A stretch of DNA of 64,000 nucleotides. It comes from CALEMW01 sp035447065. GTDB lineage: Bacteria > Krumholzibacteriota > Krumholzibacteriia > LZORAL124-64-63. A program made the position numbers and the translations under genes. Location: positions 1 to 64,000 of the forward strand of contig DAOTGJ010000016.1 of the NCBI GenBank assembly GCA_035447065.1, written 5' to 3'. This document shows positions 1-6,348 of the stretch, piece by piece. Position 1 is the first letter of the stretch. Each line of letters begins with the position of its first letter. The notes beneath the pieces were generated by a model. It was not told the DNA's origin and did not search any database. It worked only from the letters and a program-made list of their open reading frames with translations.

Positions 1-54
1 GCCATCGGAGGCGCCGGCCACGAGCAGACTCGCGCCCTGGGTGGCCGGGCATGA
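1..54 (+). CDS. C-terminal end of an unidentified upstream gene (partial)
   Basis: The frame open from base 1 ends at a TGA that overlaps the ATG of the next gene (ATGA, bases 51-54), the arrangement expected for coupled phage genes. Only 17 residues are visible, so no function can be given. It could also be a chance open frame. Confidence 0.35.
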   Translation, partial: AIGGAGHEQTRALGGRA

Positions 55-275
55 GCAGCGACTCCGACTGCACCCACGAGGCCCTGCAAGAGCTCGTGCG
101 GCTCATGCGCCGCATGACGGGGCAGGTTGAGCGCCTTGTGGCCTTGGTCGATGCACCCGAGCCCCTGGACCTGGACGATCCCCAGGCATGCGCCGCGCCC
201 ATGCAGGCCGCGTACCATGCAGGCCTCGCGGGCGAGTCGCCCCCATGGGATGAAGGTGGCGATGATGGCTCCTGA
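51..275 (+). CDS. Small acidic hypothetical protein in the phage segment
   Basis: This 74-residue protein is not recognised. Its N-terminal half is a charged, leucine-rich helix-like stretch around ALQELVRLMRRMTGQ, and the C-terminal half is acidic and ends EGGDDGS. The start overlaps the stop of the preceding frame as ATGA, with a weak GGTGG ahead of it. Its end overlaps the start of the replication-like gene by 14 bases. The overlaps on both sides favour a real member of a compact phage operon. The short length and absence of a known domain keep confidence modest. Confidence 0.45.
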   Translation: MSSDSDCTHEALQELVRLMRRMTGQVERLVALVDAPEPLDLDDPQACAAPMQAAYHAGLAGESPPWDEGGDDGS

Positions 276-1263
276 CGTTCACCACCACTGGTTCCGCACC
301 GAATGCGACATCATCAGCAACCCCAAGCTGAGGCTGCTCACCGACACGATGCAGCTGCGCTTCTTCTGGTGTCTCGCGCTCCACGCACAAGGCAAGCTCG
401 TGGGGGTGCCCGTCGAGCGCCTGGCCTTCGCTCTTCGGCTCACGTCCGAAGACGTGACGGAGACTCTTGAAGCCCTCATGGCGGCCGAGCTGCTGCTCCC
501 CGACCGGACTCCCAAGGGGTGGGCCAAGTACCAGAAGCTGAGCGACCACAGCACCGGGCGGGTTCGGAAGCACCGCGCCAAGAAGAGGGCCGAGCAAGCG
601 AAACGGGATGAAACCGTTTCACCCTGTTCCGGAAACGAACACAGGACAGGACAGAACAGGACAGAACAGAACAGGACGGGGGGAAGCTCCCCGCCCTCCC
701 CTGTTGCGACAGAGCCCCAGCGTGTGATGCTCGAGTCCATGGCCAGCGAGCGCGGCACGTCCCTGCCCGAAGTCCTCTCGGCCCTCGGTCTCCAGGGTCC
801 CATCCTGGCCGAACACGTCACCCGCGTGCGCGCCCACCTCGAGGCCAGCCCCAGGGCGACCCCCGAGGACGCCCAGCGTGCCGCCAGGCGGGCCCACATC
901 GACGCGGCCTGGTCTCAGGCCCTCCCCCTGCTCCGCGACGCCCAGGGGCTTGCCAAGCACCTGGCCGGCCTCGAGGACGACGGCGCCCGGCACGCCCTGG
1001 TCCTGCGGTCCTCGGACTGGCTGTCCAAGCAGCTGGGCGGGGAACGCCAGGCCCACGAGGCGATGCGCCTGGCGACCGGAGCGCCGGCCGATGAGATCCC
1101 CACGCTGACCGTCGAGACAATCCCCGCCGTGTGGCGGGCAGCGAACATCGACCACCGGCGCCCCTCCCCCATCAGGGCGAGCGAGGCACCCGTGGGCGAC
1201 ACCAGCCGCGCGCCGGCGGGGGCAACCTCGTGGCGGCCGCGCGGCAACGGGAACCCGAATTGA
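262..1263 (+). CDS. Phage replication initiator / replisome-organiser-like protein
   Basis: The N-terminal 90 residues look like the winged-helix domain of lambda-O-type or replisome organiser proteins: a short lead-in (HHHWFRTECDIISNPKL), then helical segments with LAFALRLTSEDVTETLEALMA as a probable recognition region. Such proteins bind the phage origin and recruit host helicase. A low-complexity linker follows at about residues 125-145 (HRTGQNRTEQNRTGG), encoded by a DNA pentamer repeat. The C-terminal part is Ala/Arg-rich without a recognised domain. The ATG at 262 is chosen because AAGGTGG lies just upstream; ATGs at 250 and 265 are alternatives. The gene is followed by a duplicated noncoding block. 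The replication role is inferred from fold-like sequence and context. Confidence 0.55.
   Translation: MMAPDVHHHWFRTECDIISNPKLRLLTDTMQLRFFWCLALHAQGKLVGVPVERLAFALRLTSEDVTETLEALMAAELLLPDRTPKGWAKYQKLSDHSTGRVRKHRAKKRAEQAKRDETVSPCSGNEHRTGQNRTEQNRTGGSSPPSPVATEPQRVMLESMASERGTSLPEVLSALGLQGPILAEHVTRVRAHLEASPRATPEDAQRAARRAHIDAAWSQALPLLRDAQGLAKHLAGLEDDGARHALVLRSSDWLSKQLGGERQAHEAMRLATGAPADEIPTLTVETIPAVWRAANIDHRRPSPIRASEAPVGDTSRAPAGATSWRPRGNGNPN
641..680 (+). repeat. Tandem pentamer repeat inside the replication-like gene (possible origin)
   Basis: Eight consecutive pentamers of the form ACAGG, ACAGA or ACGGG occupy this stretch. An inverted repeat GAAACGG/CCGTTTC lies just before them at 600-606 and 614-620. 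In lambda-like phages the origin iterons sit inside the initiator gene between its DNA-binding and C-terminal parts, as here. The origin role is inference. Confidence 0.45.
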
Positions 1264-1273
1264 GGCCCCGGCC

Positions 1274-1592
1274 CGACGTGCTGCAGTCCGTCGTGGCTGC
1301 ACATCGGAGCTCGAAGGCCTCGAGGCCCGGGCAGGTTGCCGGTCTCCCCGCGCGGGGGCCCTGGCCTACCTGGCCGGATGAGCGGACCGCCGGGGGGCGT
1401 CACCCCTCGGTGCCCGCGAACCGTCGAACGATCGCCGCGAGGCGCCGGGCCGACGTGCTGCAGTCCGTCGTGGCTGCACATCGGATCCGGCAGGCCTCGG
1501 AGCCCGGCCCCCTCTCGGGCCGGATGAGCGGGCCTCCGGGGGCGTCACCCCACGGAGCCAGCGCCGAACCGAAGAACCGCACCGAGGTGCGT
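1274..1592 (+). repeat. Imperfect tandem duplication in the noncoding block after the replication gene
   Basis: A 35-base sequence beginning CGACGTGCTGCAGTCCGTCG is identical at 1274-1308 and 1451-1485. The similarity continues in patches: both copies are followed by an AGGCCTCG element, a CCGGATGAGCGG element and a GGGGCGTCACCCC element. The unit is therefore roughly 145-175 bases. The whole stretch 1264-1666 holds no convincing gene; frames through it are Arg/Pro-rich. Its position just downstream of a replication gene suits an origin or packaging-related region, but that is a guess. Confidence 0.6.
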
Positions 1593-1666
1593 TCCCCGTG
1601 GGGGTGCGATCCGTCGCGGCCGCGCCGAGGGGACCGGGCACATCGGCAACCGAAAGGGATGAGCAC

Positions 1667-1903
1667 ATGCGCCACCGGCTCCTGACCGGCGACAAGGACC
1701 TGGGCCCGAAGTGCTTCAACCCGGGCACCCAGGCGGCCATCGCCTCGAGGCCCCACACCCTCCCGCGTATGTCCGACGTGGAGAGGCAGCGGGTCGCAGC
1801 CGTCGAGCACCTGTTCGGCCGCGTCACGGCCCTGCGGGATCAATGCATCGCCGGCGGGCACACGGCCGCCGACTTCCGGCAGGCTCTCATGGAGATCCTG
1901 TAG
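1667..1903 (+). CDS. Small hypothetical phage protein
   Basis: This 78-residue basic/neutral protein is not recognised. It starts at the ATG preceded by GAAAGGGATGAG rather than at earlier in-frame codons in the duplicated noncoding DNA. The C-terminal half (DVERQRVAAVEHLFGRVTAL onwards) is predicted helical by eye. It ends 13 bases before the protease-capsid fusion, so it is probably cotranscribed with the structural genes. No function is assigned. Confidence 0.5.
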   Translation: MRHRLLTGDKDLGPKCFNPGTQAAIASRPHTLPRMSDVERQRVAAVEHLFGRVTALRDQCIAGGHTAADFRQALMEIL

Positions 1904-1916
1904 AGGGAAGGCAGGC

Positions 1917-3743
1917 ATGCAGACCATGAAACCCACGGGCACGCTCTACCGCTCCGCCTCGCTGCTGCGCACCAGCGCCGGCGATCGGACCGTGGAGCTG
2001 TCCTTTGCCAGCGCTGCACCTGTGCCGCGTCCCTGGGGCCTCGAGGTCCTGAAGGTGACGCCCGAGGCCGTCCGTCTGGGCAGGATCCAGACCGAGGGCC
2101 CCGTCCTGATCGACCACGACACGAGCAGGATGGTGGGCAAGGTGCAGAGCTGCTGGCTCGAGGGCGAACGCGCCAGGGCCTCGGTCCGGTTCGGAACGTC
2201 CACGCTCGCCCAGGAAGCCTGGGACGACGTGCAGGGCGGCATCCGCACCGGCGTGAGCTTCGGCTACATCGTCCACGCCATGGAAGAGATCACGGGCCCC
2301 AGCGACCAGGAGCGCACGTTCCTGGTGACGGACTGGGAGCCTATCGAAATCACGCTGGCCACGATTCCCGCGGATGTCTCCGTGGGGGTGAACCGATCGC
2401 TGGCCGCACCTCGTGAAGGAGTCACGATGGAGACCAACAGCACCAACAACACCAAGCCGAACGACGGCGCCGCCGCCGAGCGCGCACGCACCACCGGCAT
2501 CCTCGAGCTGGCCGCCAAGCGCGGGGAGCACGAGCTCGCGCAGCGGTACATCTCCGAGGGCCGCAGCGTCAGCGACTTCCAGCGCGCCCTGTTCGATCGC
2601 ATGGACACGATGAACCAGCCCCCCCTGCCCCGCGCCACGCTGGGCCTCAGCCCCCGCGACGTGGAGCGCTTCAGCGTCCTGCGCGCCATCAAGGCCCTGG
2701 CCTACCCCACCGAGCGCCGCGTCCAGGAGGAGGCCGCCCACGAGCGGGAGGTGAGCCGTGCCTACGCCGAGCGTGCCGGCCGCGCCCCTCGCGGCCTGTT
2801 CGTTCCGCACGAGGTGATGCGCCGGGACATCACCAAGGCCGGATCCGGCGGCAACCTGGTGGGCACCGACCACCTGGCCGGGGACTTCATCGGCATGCTG
2901 CGGGCCAAGACCGTGGCGCTGAAGCTGGGCCGGCTGCTGGCCGGCCTGCGGGGTGACGTGGCCATCCCTCGGCAGGCGTCGGGCGCGGCCGCGTCCTGGG
3001 TCGCCGAGGGCGACGACGTGCCCGAGCAGGCGGCCGTCTTCGACCAGGTGACCATGAGCCCCAAGTCCTGCGGCGCCTTCTCGGTGGTGTCGCGCAAGAT
3101 GCTGCTGCAGTCCTCCCCGGACGCGGACATGCTCGTGCAAGAGGACCTGGCCACGGCCGTGGGCCACGCCATCGACGCGGCCGCCATCAACGGCTCGGGG
3201 TCGGGCAGCACGCCGCGCGGTATCCTGCAGACCACCGGCGTCGGCCTGGTTCCGATCGGGGACAACGGCGGCATCCCCACCTGGCCGCACATCGTGGACC
3301 TCGAGTCGGCCGTGGCCACGGCCGACGCGGACGTGCCGTCCATGGCCTACCTCACCACGCCGGGCATCCGGGGCCACTTCAAGACCAAGCCCAAGGTGGA
3401 CGGCCAGGCCGTCTTCTGCTGGGAGAACCCGGTCACCATGGGCGCCGGGGGCGTGGGGGGCGCCGTGCAGAATGACGGCATGCTCAACGGCTACCCGGCC
3501 TTCGTGAGCAACCAGGTGCCCCGGACGCTGGACAAGGGCACGAGCGTGGGGGTGTGCCACGCCATCATCCACGGCGACTTCTCGAGCCTGGTGGTGGGCC
3601 TGTGGGACGGCGTGGACATCACCCTCGATCCCTTCACCTCCGCGACCAAGGGCGCGCTGCGCGTCGTCGTCTTCCAGGATGCCGACATCGTGCTGCGTCA
3701 CCCGGAGAGCTTCGCGGTCGTGGTGGACGCCATCCCCGCCTAG
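1917..3743 (+). CDS. Fused HK97-type prohead protease and major capsid protein
   Basis: One 608-residue polypeptide carries two phage head functions. Residues about 8-165 match the HK97 prohead protease fold: His67 in LIDHD, Ser114 in GVSFGY, and an acidic residue in WEPIEITL (Glu144) fit the catalytic His, Ser and acidic positions. A charged, helical region of about 100 residues follows and could be the scaffold-like delta domain. Residues about 290-608 are an HK97-fold capsid subunit (ASWVAEGDDVPEQ, SCGAFSVVSRKMLLQSS, GSGSGSTPRGIL and VGVCHAIIHGDFSSLVVG are typical). These genes are usually separate; here one frame is uninterrupted. The start has AGGGAAGG upstream. No portal or large terminase gene is adjacent, unlike complete prophages. 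The family call is firm; processing of the fusion is inferred. Confidence 0.88.
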   Translation: MQTMKPTGTLYRSASLLRTSAGDRTVELSFASAAPVPRPWGLEVLKVTPEAVRLGRIQTEGPVLIDHDTSRMVGKVQSCWLEGERARASVRFGTSTLAQEAWDDVQGGIRTGVSFGYIVHAMEEITGPSDQERTFLVTDWEPIEITLATIPADVSVGVNRSLAAPREGVTMETNSTNNTKPNDGAAAERARTTGILELAAKRGEHELAQRYISEGRSVSDFQRALFDRMDTMNQPPLPRATLGLSPRDVERFSVLRAIKALAYPTERRVQEEAAHEREVSRAYAERAGRAPRGLFVPHEVMRRDITKAGSGGNLVGTDHLAGDFIGMLRAKTVALKLGRLLAGLRGDVAIPRQASGAAASWVAEGDDVPEQAAVFDQVTMSPKSCGAFSVVSRKMLLQSSPDADMLVQEDLATAVGHAIDAAAINGSGSGSTPRGILQTTGVGLVPIGDNGGIPTWPHIVDLESAVATADADVPSMAYLTTPGIRGHFKTKPKVDGQAVFCWENPVTMGAGGVGGAVQNDGMLNGYPAFVSNQVPRTLDKGTSVGVCHAIIHGDFSSLVVGLWDGVDITLDPFTSATKGALRVVVFQDADIVLRHPESFAVVVDAIPA

Positions 3744-3798
3744 GAACGTGCTCGCCTAGGCCGGGTGCGTGATTCCCGGCTGGTCCCTGGGATCACGC

Positions 3799-3864
3799 GC
3801 GCCCCTCGCTCACTGCCGTCTGCCTGGTGGGTCGGTCGGCAGCTCTCCTTGGAGCGAGGGGCGC
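3799..3864. other. Long two-part hairpin downstream of the capsid gene
   Basis: GCGCCCCTCGCTC at 3799-3811 pairs perfectly with GAGCGAGGGGCGC at 3852-3864. Inside it CTGCCG (3813-3818) pairs with CGGCAG (3837-3842). No T-run follows on the plus strand, so a simple terminator is not obvious. Confidence 0.6.
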
Positions 3865-3873
3865 ACCCCACCC

Positions 3874-3890
3874 GTTCACCCGAGGTGAAC
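3874..3890. promoter_or_regulatory. Palindrome GTTCACC-N3-GGTGAAC, copy 1 (operator candidate)
   Basis: A perfect 7-base inverted repeat with a 3-base spacer, followed by GACGAG. The same palindrome followed by GACGAG recurs at 4213-4229. Size and symmetry fit a dimeric repressor or other site-specific DNA-binding protein. No cognate gene is visible. Confidence 0.5.
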
Positions 3891-3914
3891 GACGAGACGA
3901 GCTGGACCGGGAGG

Positions 3915-3958
3915 ACAGGCCAATTCATCAATCTCGCCGGATTGACATTTAATCATCT
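3915..3958. repeat. Imperfect direct repeat, copy 1
   Basis: ACAGGCCAATTCATCA is followed 29 bases after the start of its ATTCATCA by ATCATCT (3952-3958). Copy 2 at 4164-4207 has ACAGGACGATTCATCA and ATCATCT at exactly the same spacing. The middle is not conserved. Confidence 0.5.
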
Positions 3959-4163
3959 GGCCGTGCTGCGCGGGCCAGTACATGCCCAGCACAGATAAGC
4001 TGGAACGCGATTCCGAGCACCGCAACGCGAGAGCGCAGGAGCCAGAAGCCGCCAAATAGCCTTATAGTGGCCGCCAGAGGCCCGGGTCCTTCCCAAAGGG
4101 GCCTCTTGCGGGTGACGTGACGCCCGCCCGCTGTCTACAGAAGTGGACACAGCTTGGTTGCAC

Positions 4164-4207
4164 ACAGGACGATTCATCATGCCCACAAACACTACAATTG
4201 ATCATCT
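4164..4207. repeat. Imperfect direct repeat, copy 2, overlapping the small terminase start codon
   Basis: ACAGGACGATTCATCA (4164-4179) and ATCATCT (4201-4207) reproduce the spacing of the copy at 3915-3958. The last A of ATTCATCA is the A of the terminase ATG, so a protein bound here could affect translation start or transcription. Confidence 0.5.
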
Positions 4208-4802
4208 ACCCCGTTCACCTCGGGTGAACGACGAGCCGAACCGGGCCTCGAGCGAGGGGCTGAGCATCCGGAAATACGCCGCCCACAGGCGCGCCCTCGG
4301 CCTGCCCGGGGCGAGTAAATGGTCGGTGCAGAAGGCGCTGCGGGATGGCCGCATCTCCAGGAACGAGGCCGGGAAAATCGACCCCGCCACAGCTGACCGG
4401 GAATGGGAGATGAACACCGATCCGTCGTGGGGTGGAGTCCGCGGGCCCGGTGAAGGTCATGGAGAGGCGCTGGCGGCGCCAGAGCTCAGGCTGATCCAAG
4501 GCGGGGACGACAGTTCCACCCTCTCCCGTGCTCGAGCCGAGCACGAGACCTACAAGGCGAAGCTGGCGCAGTTGAACTTCGAGCGCGAGGCCGGCAGCCT
4601 GGTGCGGAAGGGTGCGATGGAGCGGGAGTACTTCACCCAGGCCAGGCGGCTGCGGGATGCCGTTCTCTCCGTTCCGGACCGCATGGATTCGATCGTTGCA
4701 GCTGAAAGCGACCCCCGCAAGGTCAGAGAGCTGCTCCAGCAGGCCCTGGAGGATGCACTGCAGGGACTACGTTACGACACGGATGCCTACTCAGCAGATT
4801 GA
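4179..4802 (+). CDS. Phage terminase small subunit (Nu1-like DNA packaging protein)
   Basis: The small terminase recognises phage DNA and hands it to the large subunit for packaging. The 207-residue protein has a Nu1-type winged-helix module at about residues 30-80: an IRKYAAHRR helix, SKWSVQKALRDGRISR as turn and recognition helix, then the GKIDPATADREWEMNTDPS segment typical of this family. A charged helical region follows (RAEHETYKAKLAQLNFERE), then VRKGAMEREYFTQARRLRDAV. The ATG at 4179 is preferred over an upstream in-frame ATG at 4143 because AGGA sits 9 bases ahead. Codons 12-17 overlap a copy of the 17-base palindrome. No large terminase gene follows; the 3' end overlaps the convergent DUF4145 gene by 16 bases. 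Confidence 0.82.
   Translation: MPTNTTIDHLPRSPRVNDEPNRASSEGLSIRKYAAHRRALGLPGASKWSVQKALRDGRISRNEAGKIDPATADREWEMNTDPSWGGVRGPGEGHGEALAAPELRLIQGGDDSSTLSRARAEHETYKAKLAQLNFEREAGSLVRKGAMEREYFTQARRLRDAVLSVPDRMDSIVAAESDPRKVRELLQQALEDALQGLRYDTDAYSAD
4213..4229. promoter_or_regulatory. Palindrome GTTCACC-N3-GGTGAAC, copy 2, inside the terminase gene
   Basis: Same inverted repeat as at 3874-3890 with the spacer complemented (TCG instead of CGA), again followed by GACGAG. It lies about 35 bases inside the small terminase coding sequence. Confidence 0.5.
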
Positions 4803-5416
4803 TCCACACCGCTCTCAGGCTTCGAGATCGCCCGCTTCACCTTCGACGGGAGCACGAACAGGTATTCGGCGAGAGCAAAAGCGAAGTCCACGCAGCGCTT
4901 GGCATCTAGTTCACCGGGGGGCTGCCGATCCCTGTCTGCATGCCTTTGGCCGTTGGCGTCCAGACGCACGTCATGAGCCCAGTCCCCCATCTCTTGAGTC
5001 AGCAAGTGATCTTTAACTGCCTGATTAATACGGGGATAGAGCTTCCCGTCCGCATATCCACGCTCCTTTAGCATCTGGTCTATAGCCGAGCAAGCGACCA
5101 TGATGCAAGCAGAAGGAGCCTTCAAAGCCAGCAGGGCCTCCCGTAGGTACCTAGCTGCGTCAGGTGGAATAGAAGGATCGATGGTTCTGATCTGGGGGTA
5201 CATCTCGATTGAGCCCTGTGACTTTTCCAGCAGCACACACCCAGCACATGATGTGCACGAGAAAACACGCCAGTACCGGAATTCGTACAAATCCTCGGGA
5301 AACGACTCCTCGACGATCACCCCTGTTCGTATCACCGATTCTTGATGCATGGTGGGTCTCGCAATGCCGCACCTTGGGCAATTATCAAGGATCAGCATCT
5401 CGCCTCTAAGTTTCAT
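4787..5416 (-). CDS. DUF4145 domain protein with N-terminal zinc ribbon
   Basis: The 209-residue protein has a zinc-ribbon-like N-terminus with CPRC and CTSC pairs, then a C-terminal helical DUF4145-type region (AARYLREALLALKAPSACIM, AIDQMLKERGY, INQAVKDHLLTQEMGDWAHD). DUF4145 is found at the ends of restriction-enzyme subunits and as stand-alone proteins near mobile elements; its biochemical role is not established. Hand counts of three lines (4861, 5161, 5281) give 50-60% GC, below the roughly 70% around it, which suggests separate acquisition. It is convergent with the small terminase gene, overlaps its end, and lies between it and tRNA-Lys, a usual place for cargo genes. The start could also be the ATG at 5398, which has AGAGGCG upstream. 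Confidence 0.7.
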   Translation of the reverse strand: MKLRGEMLILDNCPRCGIARPTMHQESVIRTGVIVEESFPEDLYEFRYWRVFSCTSCAGCVLLEKSQGSIEMYPQIRTIDPSIPPDAARYLREALLALKAPSACIMVACSAIDQMLKERGYADGKLYPRINQAVKDHLLTQEMGDWAHDVRLDANGQRHADRDRQPPGELDAKRCVDFAFALAEYLFVLPSKVKRAISKPESGVDQSAE

Positions 5417-5456
5417 GGCCCTCCCTTGTGTCCCCCGCGTGTCCCCGAGAAAGAGA

Positions 5457-5485
5457 AAGGGCCTACGGCACCGCCGTAAGCCCTT
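5457..5485 (-). terminator. Rho-independent terminator of tRNA-Lys
   Basis: On the minus strand AAGGGC-TTACGGC pairs with GCCGTAG-GCCCTT (one mismatch) around a GGT loop, followed by TCTCTTTCTC. It sits 8 bases past the tRNA CCA end. Confidence 0.8.
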
Positions 5486-5493
5486 GTCTTGCT

Positions 5494-5569
<76 letters not shown>

Positions 5570-5627
5570 ACCGATCCGGATGTGGTGCGGCGCGGGAAGC
5601 GGTGCTACCTTCCCGAACCGGGACCGC

Positions 5628-5656
5628 AACCTAGCACCGCGTATCGGCCCTGTCAA
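5628..5656 (-). promoter_or_regulatory. Sigma-70-type promoter for tRNA-Lys
   Basis: On the minus strand TTGACA (5656-5651), a 17-base spacer and TAGGTT (5633-5628) lie about 60 bases upstream of the tRNA. The same pattern precedes the other tRNA genes in the window. Confidence 0.75.
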
Positions 5657-5696
5657 GGAAACGGGGCCGGTTTCCGACCACCGGAAGGACGCCCCC

Positions 5697-6344
5697 ATGC
5701 TCGATCTGGCCGCCCGCAAGCGCCGCGCCCGCCACGTGGTCCGCATCCTCGCCGAGACCTACCCCGACAGCCGCTGCAGCCTGGACCACGACGGGCCCTT
5801 CCAGCTCCTGATCGCCACCATCCTCAGCGCCCAGTGCACGGACGCGCGGGTGAACATGGTCACGCCGGACCTCTTCGCGGCCTACCCCTCCCCCGCGGCC
5901 TTCGCCGACGCGCCGCTGGAGGACATCGAGGAGGCCATCCGCACCACGGGGTTCTTCCGGCAGAAGGCCAAGTCCATCCGGAGCTGCTGCATCGACCTGG
6001 TGGAGAAGCACGGCGGCGAGCTGCCCACCACCATGGACGAGCTGACCGCCCTGGCGGGCGTGGGGCGCAAGACGGCCAACGTGGTGCTGGGGGTGGCCCT
6101 GGGCGAGCCCGACGGCGTGGTGGTGGACACCCACGTGGGTCGCATCGCCACCAAGCTGGGTCTGAGCGACCATGGGCCCAAGGAAGCGGTGAAGATCGAG
6201 CGCGATCTGAACGCCTGCGTGCCGCGCAAGGACTGGGTGAGCCTGGGGCACCGGCTCATCGACCACGGCCGCGCCGTGTGCAAGGCCCGCAAGCCCGACT
6301 GCGACGCCTGCGTGCTCTACCGCCACTGCGAAACGCGGGCCTGA
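5697..6344 (+). CDS. nth: Endonuclease III (DNA glycosylase/AP lyase)
   Basis: Nth removes oxidised pyrimidines and cleaves the abasic site in base-excision repair. The 215-residue protein has the normal family length. The helix-hairpin-helix motif LAGVGRKTANVV holds catalytic Lys125, and VVVDTHVGR holds catalytic Asp144. Four cysteines at 195, 202, 205 and 211 (C-x6-C-x2-C-x5-C) form the [4Fe-4S] cluster site. The start is the ATG with GGAAGGA seven bases upstream; the open frame extends further back but into the tRNA-Lys promoter region. The gene stands alone, divergent from tRNA-Lys and convergent with the propeller gene, four bases apart. Nothing unusual is seen. Confidence 0.95.
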   Translation: MLDLAARKRRARHVVRILAETYPDSRCSLDHDGPFQLLIATILSAQCTDARVNMVTPDLFAAYPSPAAFADAPLEDIEEAIRTTGFFRQKAKSIRSCCIDLVEKHGGELPTTMDELTALAGVGRKTANVVLGVALGEPDGVVVDTHVGRIATKLGLSDHGPKEAVKIERDLNACVPRKDWVSLGHRLIDHGRAVCKARKPDCDACVLYRHCETRA

Positions 6345-6348
6345 CGGT

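Larger units (their letters stand above)
3744..4178. other. Structured intergenic region between capsid fusion and small terminase gene
   Basis: This 435-base stretch holds no convincing gene. It contains a long hairpin (3799-3864), one copy of a 17-base palindrome (3874-3890) and one copy of an imperfect direct repeat (3915-3958) whose partner overlaps the start of the terminase gene. From about 3935 to 4075 the GC content is lower than in the flanks. A 77-codon frame at 3765-3998 shares a short RSPxVNDE peptide with the terminase N-terminus, which results from the shared palindrome DNA. The region looks regulatory or a packaging-site candidate; neither is proven. Confidence 0.5.

Noticed and set aside
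1131..1685. Open frame of 184 codons across the duplicated noncoding block
   Set aside because: Low-complexity Arg/Pro/Ala composition, no ribosome-binding site and two copies of the DNA repeat inside it; a real start for the next gene exists at 1667.
3765..3998. A 77-codon frame between capsid and terminase genes
   Set aside because: Its similarity to the terminase N-terminus is only the peptide encoded by the shared palindrome, it runs through the long hairpin, and no ribosome-binding site is seen.
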